Shown one piece after another: positions 12,817 through 24,745 of a DNA stretch of 64,000 bases (positions are counted from its first letter, which is position 1; each line of letters opens with the position of its first letter). The stretch covers positions 38,044,766 to 38,108,765 of the forward strand of contig CM076147.1 of NCBI GenBank assembly GCA_038025085.1. The letters run 5' to 3'. Below the pieces are notes generated by a model. It was not told the DNA's origin. It made no database searches and saw only the letters and a program-made list of their open reading frames with translations. Made by a program: the position numbers and the translations under genes. Origin of the DNA: Tetragonia tetragonoides (lineage: Eukaryota > Streptophyta > Magnoliopsida > Caryophyllales > Aizoaceae).

Positions 12817-15618
12817 TTACGTCGACCTCGCTAAACGATCCCAATGTGCTCTTCGCGTAACATACATTTGCTCCCAACCAGCGACACTATCAGAACGGTG
12901 GGTAAACCATGCTTCGCATATCGGAGGAACAGGGAAATCTGAGGCTAAATCCAGACGAATATAATGGGAATACGAATCACCTAAATGACACATGACAATT
13001 TCCCTACTTGGACGTGTAGCAGTCGAAGGTGCTTGGAACGGTAGCACTGTGTAACAAGAATATAACCCCCTTCCGCTGCCGTATCCGAATAACATAATCG
13101 CTGCATTGAAGTGGTTGGCAATCGGGAACAAATCCTCAATTACTGTCATCCAGTGATCATAGTTACACGCACCTCCGTCCCACATAATACGGTGGTAACC
13201 AGCGTCGACCCCTTCAATGTATAGAGTTTCGTACAATGCTCGGTTAGCTAAGAGTTCGTTTGCAATGCAAACTCTCGCCACTCGCCATTGCTCTTGGTCT
13301 CCGAAAATGTAGTCCGCAATGACACGGAAACCGCAATTACCATCCCCAAGCACATCGAGATATCCTTCAATGAAAGGTACGATGATTCCCGGAATTTTGT
13401 TAACATGATAGAATTCAGTGATATCTATTGCGTGTCCAGCTGCAAGACAATATAATAGAAAGTCAATAATAGTACTTATCAAAAAGTAACAACATTATGT
13501 ACATGTTAATAAATTATGGGTTTTCATACCAGTACTGTTTACGAAGTTACTCGATGAGGATGAGCTACGACCACGCCCGCGGCTCGAACTAGATGACCTA
13601 GGGCGACCACGACCCCTCTGGGAGTACTCCCATGAACTAGGATCACGTCTGGTAGAAGAACTCCCTCTCGGTCGACCTCTGACTGTCGTGTTCGCTTCCG
13701 GCTCGACGTAACTCGCTTCCTCAGGATGAAGCTGCTCATTCATAAGGACAGATATGTTGCGCACAACTGCCCGGTCGCTTGCATTAACCTCGTCGACCAG
13801 AGACTGAAAGTATCGATGGTCCTCAGATGGATGCTCAGTCATGTCAAGCGTAGCTATCTCCACTGCATCACTAATAACGAGTGTTCGCCAAAATTCGTGG
13901 ACACTATTCAAGCTAATTGGCGTGCCCGTATCCGTGGCCGTTTTCAACTCACACGCACACGGGATCTGATGAGTGGATCTCAATACACAACCGCAACGAT
14001 CAAATACTTGGTGACTCAATTCTCTCATCCTGTTCAGCTCAGCCCATAATATTTGTAAGCAGTAATGGGAAACATACCCGATCAGATAGTTGAATGGGAA
14101 ACCCGAGTACATCACACTTCTTCGTCTTCTGCCCTCTTCAAGTGTGTACTTGATCTCAGTTATTTGTGACTCGATTGACTTGTTGACCTTGTTCCAAACA
14201 TTATCCAAAGCTCCAGTTGAGGAGTTCAACCACTGTTTTAGCGCGGCATGTGCACTCTCCACCCTGCAAGTCGTAGTGTTGCCAAGGTGTAGCACCTTAT
14301 TCGTCCACGCAGCCACAAACATCTCTTTGTATCTCAGCCAGGTCTCCTCTACATAGGATATCACGTGAGGGTAACTCCTCCAACTATCCTTCATCATACG
14401 CACTGCTCTATCGTAGGCAACTTCTGTGGAAGCTTCCATGATATTTTTCCACCTCCCGTTCTTGAACCTCTGCGCGACAAGCTTATCTTTTCCACAAAGT
14501 CTGTACACTTTGTCTTCAACGACTTTGTTAATGTGCCATGTACAGAGCAAATGGGCACTCTCGGGAAATATCTCTCTAATAGGTCTCATCAACCCTAGCT
14601 CACGATCGGTCACAATTGCTGTTGGGTGTACATCATTTCCAATAAGCATCCTCAACTTATCTAAGACCCACGCATAGCTTGCCTGAGTCTCATCCTTCAT
14701 AATGGCATAAGCTATGAGGAAGTTCTTATTGCTTGGAGTCATCCCCACTATCTCAAGAAACGGCATCTTATACTTGTTTGTTTTGTACGTGGAATCTAAG
14801 CCAATCAACCAAGGAAAAGACCGAAGTAACTGAATTGATGTAGGGTGTGCCATGAACACGTGAGTTACCTCATTAGTAGCTGGGTCGGCTCTTGTCCAAT
14901 GTACGTACTTATTCTCCACAGCTAAATGATGAAACTGACTAATGACATCTCTCTCTTCAAAATCAAGTTTCCTTATACGATCTCTGTGGTTGTACACATG
15001 CCGTCTAGTTGCATTGTCCTCGGGAAATTTTTCCTGAATAGCGGCCAAGATAGCACATGGCTTTGTTTGTGCCGAAGTCATGTCACGAACGAGTTTCTTT
15101 GACCCAAGACTAAGACCACTCATCTGACGATATCCCTCAGGATACACAGCAAAGTCATGGTTGTGCGTACCCCTAGTCCCAGGCAATGGGACAATCATCC
15201 AACTACTGGACCCATACACTTGCCGAGCTCTTAACTGGAAAGTACATTTACAAGCCTTTGTTTTCGATTTCTTCCGAGCAGCAGTATCTAAGTCTCTTAA
15301 TTCCCCTCTGTAGCGTTCACCTCGATTGCATTTTAACAATTTTACGCTTCCACTCTTCTTGTGTGACGAAATTATCAACTCAAACCCGATAGTAAGGGCA
15401 ATTTGTTTTGCCCAATTAATTGCATCTGTATCACTATCAAATAACTCTTCAGTGACGAAATGCGTACTGTAATCAACACCATCACCACCGAACCGCTCCA
15501 AAGGAACCTAACGAAAACAACAAAAACAATGTTAGCTTAATCTTAAATTCAAACAATAAATAATAATAATAATAATAACAATAAATAATAATAATAACAA
15601 TAACAATAAATAACAATA

Positions 15619-15669
<51 letters not shown>

Positions 15670-15987
15670 TAATAATTTTTTTTTTTTGTGTCTGTCGTCG
15701 TCTGCTACAGGCGACTCCCCAAGGGTGAGTCGTCTGCTGCAGGCGACGAAACCAAGTACGAGTCGTCCGCTACAGGCGACCACCCAAGGGTGAGTCGCCT
15801 GTAGCAGACGACTCACCCTTGGGAAGTCGAGATCGACAGACGACTCCCCTTTGGGTGGGTCGCCTGTAGCAGACGACTCACCCAAGGGTGAGTCGTAAAT
15901 CGCAGACGACTGTGCAAAAAAAATGCGTAAAAAAAAAATTTTTACCTCCGCCACCGTCGACGGCACTTCCTGGTCGCCGGCAGACAT
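12817..15987 (-). CDS. MULE transposase fused to a C-terminal OTU cysteine-protease domain
   Basis: Three exons at 15946-15987, 13530-15507 and 12817-13439 (phases 0 and 1) give 880 residues. No ATG opens the long middle exon. The 14-codon leader MSAGDQEVPSTVAE at 15987 splices to it in frame, by my reading. Order of domains: a FAR1-like C2H2 DNA-binding region (~residues 74-131, ending GTHNHDF); the MULE transposase core with IGLDSTYKTN (D~252), VTDRELG (D~315) and a candidate third acid in TCRVESAH (E~431); a SWIM-like zinc motif THQIPCACEL (~525); an RGR/Ser-rich linker; then an OTU domain with GDGNCGFR (D~706, C~709) and SHYIRL (H~832). OTU enzymes remove ubiquitin or related modifiers, and all catalytic positions are kept. 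If the last intron were not spliced the transposase would end without OTU, so two products are possible. Confidence 0.85.
15557..15668. repeat. (AAT)n microsatellite, right arm of MULE
   Basis: AAT triplets with AACAAT interruptions, in intron 1 of the transposase-OTU gene. It mirrors the TTA tract of the left arm. Confidence 0.92.
15713..15894. repeat. Palindromic minisatellite, right arm of MULE (~6 units)
   Basis: Units such as GACTCACCCAAGGGTGAGTC and GACTCACCCTTGGGAAGTC alternate with CTGTAGCAGAC-type spacers. It is the counterpart of the array at 9941-10157, and one unit is badly decayed. Confidence 0.83.
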
Positions 15988-16109
15988 CCGCGGGTTGCTT
16001 GAGTGAATGTTGATGAAGGTTGGGTATGAGAGTGGGTGGTAGAGTGGGAGAGAAGTGGTGTGAGAGTTAGAGAGGGAGCAAGGGAGAGGATGAGTGAAAA
16101 ATTAAAAAA

Positions 16110-16172
16110 GGGCAAAATTGGAATTTTGAGGGGCGGTACCTAGTAATAAAGGGGCGGCATTTAGTAACTCCC
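16110..16172 (-). repeat. MULE right terminal inverted repeat
   Basis: Its reverse complement reads TTACTAAATGCCGCCCC, then ACTAGGTACCGCCCC and CCAATTTTGCCC, matching the left end. Confidence 0.85.
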
Positions 16173-16181
16173 ATGTTTTTT

Positions 16182-16859
16182 CATGTAGGGTTCGAAAATG
16201 TCATTTTTTTTGAATTATTTCCCCATGATGTGTCTAGGTAGAAATAATGTAGAATAGAGAAGAAAAAAAAAAATTAAATTCTCTCGTTACTTTCTTGTGG
16301 GTGAAATAATATCAATTTTTAATACCTAAATTTTAGATTGTGTAAACCCAATGAAACTATGTATATTAAAAAAAATATAACAATAATTAAGCAAAATGAA
16401 TCTATGGCTAATAAAATGAAGTTATGGAGAAATCTTGTGTGAGACCCAACTTACATAAAAATGATTAATTATTTAGAAATATAAGAATTACTTATTATGA
16501 TGAGTGACCCTCATTATATTAAAAATTAAGGTAAATTCATATTAAACCAGTTTTTGTGATTTTCCTAACCACCAACGTCACTCATTTCTTCTCAACTTTA
16601 AGTCATTTTCAGCTTAAAGGACCATTCAAAGAAAAATCTCACCTAACTCTCTCACCTCCTCACCATCATATCATGATTAGCATTGAACAAAAACCAATAC
16701 ATCTCTAAAATTAGTGTAAATTATTGAATCGTCCTTCATTTGTACGTTTGCCTTCAATTTCAAAGCAACAGACCTTAATAAAGTTAACAAATTAGAACAC
16801 ACCATTTGGCATGGTTATTTCTTTAATTGGCTGGAAATGGGAAAATTCTCATTAAATAT

Positions 16860-16897
<38 letters not shown>

Positions 16898-16912
16898 ATG
16901 ATATAGCATATG
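16182..16912. other. AT-rich intergenic DNA
   Basis: No gene is visible. At ~16435-16520 there is a relic of the dispersed repeat family with CTTGTGTGAGACCCAACTTA and GAGTGACCCTCAT. A run of A occupies ~16862-16893. Confidence 0.6.
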
Positions 16913-17330
16913 ATTTTTTTTATTATTTTTTTTAAAGGTAAGAAGGATAAACGACTAGGAGATCCTCCTCTCGAGGGTCACTCCCATCATGTCCGAGAGT
17001 AAAATATTACGAAAAGCGATAGTTGGATAGTTAGTCCAATGGGAACTATTGGAGATAGTCGTCGCATGTTTTGCCATCCAATCTGCTGCTTGATTTGCTT
17101 CACGAAAGTTGTGTTGAATGCGATAATGGTCAATCTGTTGTAGCAAATGTCTTATATCCATGATGAGGCTAAAGATTATCCACGGAATTTTGCTTTGCCC
17201 TTGGAGTATTTTGTTATCACCTTCAATAATTACATTTTTAATGTCTATAGATATGGCTTGGATTAGTCCATTAAGCAGTGCTAACAGCAAATGATTACCA
17301 TGGTTTCTAAGATTCCAACAAAAAAACATG
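16913..17330 (-). pseudogene. LINE (non-LTR retrotransposon) RNase H relic
   Basis: A minus-strand frame (16955-17329) reads IIEGDNKILQGQSKIPWII, then HNFREANQAADWMAKHA. These are RNase H (RVT_3 type) motifs typical of the 3' end of plant L1-like LINEs. A T-rich run at ~16913-16936 is where the poly(A) tail of a minus-strand copy would lie. The reverse transcriptase is absent. Confidence 0.75.
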
Positions 17331-17749
17331 AGAAATTGACTTTTTCTAAAGTGTTGGTCTCATATAACGATTTTTTACAAATGAAATGCACTACGTACAA
17401 TCTAACCAACATGACATAAACACTGTAACATTTCATATATAATATACCTCCAATGAATTTTGCCATTATGATTTGTGTTTGATCAATCATCTAAATATGT
17501 CATTTATTGTTTTGTAGATCAAATAGTTGTATGATGTCTAGAGAGTTCGGGATTGTGGTCAAGTTGAAAAAAGGGGCAGTGTGGATAAGAGCATGATTAG
17601 TGTACAGCGGAAATTGCAATTATTGCAAAAGATTAAATCTATGAAAAATTATTAGGTGATCATTAAGGTATCTTCTAGTAACATATCGTATAGGATTAGA
17701 CCTTTTAACTTTATTTCTCCCCGTTGTTTGTTTGAATCTCCCCTAATTA

Positions 17750-18059
17750 GGGTGCAAAAGATACAATCGTGAACGGTTCAGGAACATATTCGGACAATGC
17801 ACGATTAAAACTCGCTTGATAGTAAACGAGTCGAGTACGAGCACCAATTCAAAGCTCGTTTAGTATTTTCATGGGTTATAGACTTATAGACCCTTCAAGT
17901 TTAATGTACTCGCGAGCAGCTTATAAATGACTCGTTCAAAGTTTGGTAAAAGCTCGTTCGATAATAAATTAGTCGAACACAAGCAGTATTATGCTCATTT
18001 AATAAACGAGCCGAGTACGAACATAGCAACACTCGGCTCAACTAGGCTCGTTTGCACCC
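17750..18059. mobile_element. Non-autonomous DNA element with GGGTGCAAA ends
   Basis: The left end is GGGTGCAAA and the right end TTTGCACCC. The interior repeats AAACGAGTCGAG, AAACGAGCCGAG and GGCTCGTTTG-type words in both orientations. No target duplication could be fixed. Confidence 0.55.
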
Positions 18060-18469
18060 GCACACCATAACTTTTTTCTCTCTCTCATACTTAAGGAATA
18101 GTTTGTTTTACTATTATAGTGTGCATGCCTGTGTGATGCACGAGATGTCTCGGCTCTTCTTCTTCTTCTTCTTCTTTTCTTTTTAATTTTTTTTTTTTTG
18201 ACAAAGTGGAACTTCCTTCCTCTTTGGGCGTGGTTAAAGGGCATCTCCTAACGCACGGCCTTGGGTATTCCACGAATTTAATTCGTTTAGGTACTCCCCA
18301 TAAAGTTTGAGCGCATAACATGGTGTAGAAGTTGCAACTTGTTTACCAGTGAGCCAACACCTCTTGGGTTTTTTCTTTTTTAATTTGATGATGGGTTGTC
18401 TAGCTTCTAACTTTGTTGTAATAATTTTCTTTTTATTTTTTGGTGCTAATTTTGTGATCACAAAAACTT

Positions 18470-18640
18470 CTAAAGGACCGCATTTCCGTAACTTTGGTGA
18501 AACGGGGGTCACTTTTAAATGAAACAAGGGTCACTTCTCTGCTGAGTGACCCCTATATTTTTAAAAGGTGGCCCCCTATATTTTTAAAAGGTGGCCCTAT
18601 TTTTCTGTGAGTTGGTCTAAGGCTTACTGTTTTGTGATTA
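18470..18640. repeat. Relic of the foldback family seen at 23577-23983
   Basis: It carries GGGTCACTT, GAGTGACCCCTATATTTTTA (the TTTTTAAAAGGTGGCC segment is doubled) and TGTGAGTTGGTCTAAGGCTT. These are the internal words of the complete element. Confidence 0.6.
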
Positions 18641-18689
18641 ATTGGTAAATAAAACTAAAATAACACTAAGGCGGGATTTGGATAGATTT

Positions 18690-20580
18690 AACCTGTTCCC
18701 TGAGAGGTTTGGAATGACGTTTTACGGGATACTTGTGTAAGAGCTGCAACACCAGAGGCATGAGTGTTATCAAAGTTCAGGGATCTGCATGTTCTTTTGG
18801 GACACCGAGGTTCCTCTAGGGTCATTATAGACCCCGAGAGAAATTTCGGCAATAATGACATCCAGGCCTCGAGAAGCCAAAAACCACTTTTTTGGGCTTC
18901 GGGAGGCCCCGCATCAAAGGTGGATATTTTCGCACCACATCGCACAGAATACCCCTCGAGGACATGGGAGGCCCTCGTGCTCGCTTATCCGGTCCATTAT
19001 AGGCTTGAAAGGGGTTTTTACAGAACATCAGTGTAAGAAAAGGCATGTGTGTTCTTGAAGTTCGGGGATTCGGATATCCCTCCCGGGGCACCGAGGGTCC
19101 CCTAAGTTCATGATAGACCCTCCTGGAGATTTTTTGCCAAAAATGATACCCTAGCCCGAAAACAAAGGCTATAATCCACGTTTTTTGGGCTTCCAGGAGG
19201 CCTCGAAACGAAGGTGGATATTTTTGCACCACATCTCATGTAACACCTCTAGGGGAGATGGAAGGCGCTCGGGCTTGCTTATCCGGTCCCCGATAGGCTT
19301 GGAAGGGCGTTTTACGGGACACTGGTGTAAAGACAGAACACCAAAGGCATGGGTGATATTAAAGTTCAGGGATTCGGATAACCCTCCCGGGGTACCGAGG
19401 ATCCTCTATGGTCATGATAGACCCCCTAGGATAAATTTGGGCAAAAATGACACCGGTGCCCCGGGAAGCCGAAAACGAAGGCTATAATCCCCGTTTTTTG
19501 GCCTTCCAGGAGGCCCCGAAACGAATGTGGATATTTTCGCGCACCCTATCGCACGGAACACGACTAGGGGACATGGCTCGCTTATCCGGTCCCTGATAGG
19601 CTTGAAAGGGTGTTTTACGGTACAATAGTGTAAAAGCTGAAACACCAAATACATGGGTGATATTGGAATTCGAGGAACCGAATAACCCTCTCGGGGCAAC
19701 GAGGTTCCTCTAGGGTCATGATATAGCCCTTGGAGAAATTTGGAGAAATTTGGGCAAAAATGACACTCGGGCCCCGGGAAGCCGAGAACAAAGGCTATAA
19801 TCCATGTTTTTTGGGCTTTTGAAAGGCCCTGAAATAAGGTGGTTACTTTTGTACCACATTGCACGAAACACCCCTAGGGGACATGCGAGGCTCTCATGCT
19901 TGCTTATCCAGTCCTTGATATGCTTGGAAGGGCGTTTTACGAACACTGATGTAAGAGCCAGAACACCAAAAGCATGGGTGATATCAAAGTTCGGGGATCC
20001 GGATAACCATTCTTGGGTACCGAGGCTCATCTATGGTCATGATATAACCCCTCGGAGAAATTTGGGCAAAAGTGACACCCGGGCCCCGGGAAGTCGAAAA
20101 CGAAGGCTATAATCCACATTTTTTGGGCTTCCGGAAGGATCCAAAACGAAGGTGGATATTTTCGCACCACGTCGCATGAAACACCCCTAGGGGCCATGAG
20201 AGGTCCACATGCGCGCTTATCCAGTCCCTGATAGGCTTGTAAGGGCGTTTTATGGGACACTGGTGTAAGAGCTGAAATACCAAAGGCATGGGTGATATCG
20301 AAGTTCGGGGATCTGGATAACTCTTTCCGGGCACCGAGGGTCCTCTAGGGTCATGATAGACCTCCCGGATAAGTTTGGGCAAAAATGACACCCGAGTCTC
20401 GGGAAGCCGAAAACAAAGGCTATATAATCCACATTTTTTGAGTTTCCGGGATGCCTTGAAAGGAAGATGGATATTTTCGCACCACATTACACGGGGCACC
20501 CTTAGGGAATATGGAAGGATTTTGGGAGTTTATCGAGTCCTCGGTATACTTGGAAGGGCCTCAAACTGGACATAGGAGGA
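18690..20580. repeat. GC-rich satellite, six units of ~310 bp
   Basis: Anchor words such as AAAAATGACAC, GAAGCCGAAAACGAAGGCTA and GTGGATATTTTCGCACCACA recur near 18850, 19135, 19441, 19755, 20066 and 20380 (spacings 285-314 bp). Units are clearly diverged. The array is much richer in GC than its AT-rich surroundings and ends by decay near 20580. Open frames occur on both strands but are not conserved between units, so I do not call genes. Confidence 0.9.
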
Positions 20581-21091
20581 TAATCCACAATTTTTCCCAA
20601 TTTTTTTTGAAGCGATTTTCTATTCCTTTTTGATATTTTTTTTTTCTATTTTTCAGCGTAAATAGTTTTAAACATTTAAGCTGGTATAACTGTTTAGAGA
20701 AAACAATGTGAAGTAATATATGGTACTAAACTTAATGAAGTTGGAGGGGCTATCTTGCAAAGAGAGGAGGTGTAGATACCAAATGTCTATTAGCAACCGC
20801 AAAGAGAAATACGAATGACCTTACCCTAATGGGGATTGGTGGTACACGATGCCAAAAAGATGACGGCGATGAGATCCAGATACGACAGTGAACATATGGG
20901 AAAGTATGAGATGAATTGATGGTGTGTGGTATCGTCATCTATTTATGAGAGAGTAATTAGTGTTTTTTTTTTTCATCATATGAGAGAGAAATTAGCTACT
21001 ACTTAATTTTTTGGATTTGTAACATCTCAGAACTTGTGAGAATGAAAAGAAGAGGATGATGGAGTCATTAGACTCCATTATATTGTTAGTA

Positions 21092-21095
<4 letters not shown>

Positions 21096-21141
<46 letters not shown>
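21096..21141. repeat. (CT)n microsatellite
   Basis: Uninterrupted CT dinucleotides over about 46 bases. Confidence 0.95.
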
Positions 21142-21145
<4 letters not shown>

Positions 21146-21189
21146 TTTTTTTAACTGGTCATGAGTGAAATGACACGTTATAAGTAAAT

Positions 21190-21360
21190 TGACACGTCAT
21201 TCGGCAATTCAATGACTGATGTGGGAGCTCTGATTTAATGTTTGCTTTTTAATCTGATTATATTGATGAGTCAAATGACAAGTCATAAGTATTGACACGT
21301 CATTCGGCAATTCAGCGGCTGATGTGGCGAATTCTTTTTTAATGATTGCGTTTTAATCTA
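21190..21360. repeat. Tandem duplication, ~103-bp period
   Basis: TTGACACGTCATTCGGCAAT followed by TC..CTGATGTGG occurs near 21191 and 21294, each followed by a similar TTTTTAATCT segment. Confidence 0.7.
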
Positions 21361-21759
21361 ATTATTAGTTTTGGGTCCGGGCGATGCTCCAGGTTAGTTT
21401 TTTTATATGTTGTGTATTCTTTTAGATGTTATAGTAGGTGTCTTAATTACATGGATAGCATAGTCATGTGATTAAAGGCATTTTCTCTCCTATTTTTTTT
21501 AAAGAAAGTAAGCAAATGTTCTAATTAAAGAAGGTTTGATACTCAATTATCTATTTTTATGGTAATTTAGCTTAATAGATTAAACATACAATGAAAGTAA
21601 CGAATGACATAACAACACATGACAATGCAATAGTGATGTAAGCGCCACATGACAAACATAACAAATACTTCGTAGAAGTGTCACATGGCGATGATAAACT
21701 GTGTAGTGTATATGTTTTTATACCTTTTATCGAACATTATAGAGTCAAATATAGGACAT

Positions 21760-21965
21760 ATGTATCTCATTTTGAAGTATTTTTCGAACATGATGCAATG
21801 AAGTAAGAATTATAATTTTTATAGTTGAGTAACAAAAGTTATTTGATTTTGTAACTTGAACAATATGATAATAATTATGTCTTTTTGTATTTATTAAGTC
21901 AAATAAATGCTTGACACACTTGCATGTGCAGCTTACATGGCGGCTTACGTGTCATTACCATACGG
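21760..21965 (+). repeat. Dispersed repeat, copy 1 (copy 2 at 26910-27135)
   Basis: Shared words run in the same order in both copies: TCTCATTTTGAAG, ATTATAAT, AAAGTTATTT, then AGCTTAC followed by GGCTTA(C/T)GTGTCAT. This shows two diverged copies of one repeat 5 kb apart. Confidence 0.65.
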
Positions 21966-23127
21966 ACTTGGGACTTACGTGCGTGGCATCTCATGTGTCA
22001 ATCTCAAATGTGCCACATGGTAAGTCTTAGAAGCACTGTACTATATTTTAATAGTAAGGCAAGATTATATAGATGTGTTTTCTCATATCTTATAATAAAA
22101 AGGAATGGAAAGTTTGATTGGAAAGGGCAAGGAAAGGGCGCCGACTTTTCCACATATTATGTCTGTGTCCTAGATATTGGACTCTGTTTCGCATTTCAAT
22201 TCACATCCCCCAATCTCTCTCTCAGAATCTACTCTCTCTCTCTCTCTCTCTAGGGTCTTGTCCAAGCCATAATTTTATTTGCAAGATTGAGCAGGCATCA
22301 GAATTTAGTTGACAACCATCTAACGATTGAACTTCAGCATCTCTCTCAATGGCTTCAAGCTGCAATTTTTTAGTTTTCTTGGGCTAGAAAGCCATCTGGG
22401 ACTTTCTCTTGCAGAGCAATCAACACATAGAGCTTGCACCCATCTCATAACCGTGCCTCCTCATATTCCAATTATGACTTCCCAACTATTCTGAATCAAT
22501 TTATTATTAACCAATTGGGTATTCCTATCTTTAAATCTTTGCATGAAACCAAAAAAAAAAAAAAAAAAAAACTCCGCATATACCATTCTAGAATTTCTTC
22601 TCCAAGATTATAATATGGTGACGTGGTGATGAAGAGGTCTGCTGAACTGCTGAATTGGTGGTTGCTTGTTGGTGGCGGTGCAGATGCTGGTGAACCGCAA
22701 AAGGTAGCGGGTGGTGTGTGGCAGCTGGTGTGAGGGCGATGATGATGACTGGTTGACGGTTGTGACAGCGATGACTGATTGAGCCATGGCAAGGCTAGAG
22801 AAATTTTGGGCTTCTTAAAACTTAGATCTAAAAACGATTTTTTTTTTTATTGGAGAAGATAGTGAAAAGATAGATATTTGATAGAGAAAGACATTGACGG
22901 TGGTCGATGGAATTGGTGGTGGTGGTTGAAATATATGGTAGTGAGGTTCATGAATCAGGGAAGAGAATGAAGAGAGAGAAATAGGGGTGGGGAAATTTCA
23001 CTTGAGGTGGGGTAAAAATGTAGAGAGAGAGTAATTTGTGGAGATAAATAAACTATCATTAATTAGTAGGAGTAGGTAAGTGGACCAGTTTATTTATTTT
23101 TTAGAGATTGCATTTACTTTACTAATA

Positions 23128-23546
23128 GTAATTTTCTGGTGTTTCACTAACACCACCTGGATATGTTACCTTTTAATATACCCTCGAAAATAGGGGGTCG
23201 TTTTAGAGTATTTAATAAAAGAAAAAAAGAAAAAAAATTGGTTTAAAAATATCCTATTGATTGGGTAACACCACATAAGCAAATAGGTAGTTTGTTACTG
23301 AAACACTAGAAAATTTTCGCTTTATTAAGGAACCTTTGACTACTTATCTTGCGAAAAATTTCAAGTGTTTCAGCAACAAACCAACTATTTTGCTTATGTG
23401 GTGTTACCCAACCAATAGAATATTTTCAAACCAATTTTTTTCTTTTTTCTTTTTCCAAATACCTCAAAACCACCCCCTATTTTCAAGGGTGTATTAGAGG
23501 GTAACAAATCCAGGTGGTGTTACTGAAACACCATAAAATTTCTGCT
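23128..23546. mobile_element. Foldback MITE with ~190-bp arms
   Basis: The left arm (TTTTCTGGTGTTTCACTAAC to the central GTTTGTTACTGAAACACTAG) is repeated inverted on the right, leaving a ~30-base loop near 23322-23352. The outer and inner ends of each arm themselves resemble each other (TTTTCTRGTGTTTCASTAAC). The element is therefore a hairpin of sub-elements. Confidence 0.8.
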
Positions 23547-23576
23547 TATCTTGTGCCCTTGTAATAATAATAACTG

Positions 23577-23983
<407 letters not shown>

Positions 23984-24520
23984 ATAATAATAATAGTTAT
24001 TATAATAATAATAATAATAATAATAATACAAAATGTGTTTTTTCAACGCATAATTTTTTAAGAAATTTTCTTTTCAAGAAACCAATTTTTATTTATATAT
24101 TTATTTTTTTATAATTTTACTTACAATCACAGAGTACCACTATTCAAAATTTTCGAATACACATTTAGACTGTCTTATAATCACATGCATTTTCAGGTTG
24201 ATGGGTCTTTTCTTTTTTCTTCTCAAACTAATACTCTCTCTCATATATCAATAAAGATAAAGAATTGGAAAATTTAGAACAAAAGAGGAGAGAGAATATT
24301 TTAGCCTTATTTGCATATAGACTTATCGAGAACAAATATGAAATTAAGTATATTTCTCATCGAAAAGTAGGGTGAGTTGTAACTTTTAGGAGATTCGTAA
24401 AAAAAAAAGGCAAAAATATACCTAAAGACTAATAAAATAAACGTTACACAAGGTAGTTCACAAGTAGATTCTTTTTTTGATCTTGTCCCCATTTGTTTTC
24501 TTTATATTTACAAAAATTTA

Positions 24521-24745
24521 GGCCCTATTCTTTTTAACGGAATGGTGCGGGACAGAACAGAATGGTGCGACGCGGATAACTCAAAAAAATGTGAGATAAA
24601 ATGGAGTACAGAATGCGGAACGGAATGGAACGGAACGGAACGGCGCGACGCGGATAATTCAAAAAAATATGAGATAAAATGAAGTACAGAATGCGGAACG
24701 GAACGAAACAGAATGCAACATGAAATCGACGCAAAGAACACTGCC
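24521..24745. mobile_element. Tourist-like MITE with an internal 78-bp duplication
   Basis: The ends GGCCCTATTCTTT and (inverted) GGCAGTGTTCTTT are flanked by TTA on both sides. The GCGACGCGGATAA block occurs at 24567 and 24645, a 78-bp tandem duplication inside the element. Confidence 0.72.

Larger units (their letters stand above)
9630..16172. mobile_element. Complete Mutator-like element (MULE) with two genes
   Basis: The element is bounded by ~60-bp terminal inverted repeats sharing CCGCCCCTTT and ACTAGGTACCGCCCC. It is flanked by the near-identical 9-mers ATGTTTTTG (9621-9629) and ATGTTTTTT (16173-16181); 9-bp duplications are the Mutator hallmark. Inside are a mobile-domain gene (plus strand) and a transposase-OTU gene (minus strand), placed tail to tail 342 bp apart. 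Both begin about 160-190 bp inside the ends. No frameshift or stop is seen in either gene, so the element is likely young and possibly autonomous. Confidence 0.88.
20581..23127. other. AT-rich intergenic DNA with simple repeats
   Basis: No gene was recognised. It holds a (CT)n tract at ~21096-21141, a second at ~22227-22252, a tandem duplication at ~21190-21360, and the first copy of a dispersed repeat (21760-21965). Confidence 0.6.

Noticed and set aside
13495..15501. Reading the transposase as a separate gene from the OTU domain
   Set aside because: The last intron has good borders and matching phase, and the OTU part has no convincing start of its own. Two products remain possible.
15532..15987. 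A 151-codon minus-strand frame starting at the transposase leader
   Set aside because: Only its first 14 codons are coding in my model. The rest is minisatellite and AAT tract.
18825..20575. Overlapping open frames of 60-150 codons on both strands of the satellite
   Set aside because: They follow from high GC and unit periodicity, differ between units and match no family I know.
22496..22792. Minus-strand frame of 98 codons rich in S, H and P
   Set aside because: Low-complexity sequence next to a poly(A) run. No domain and no splice support.
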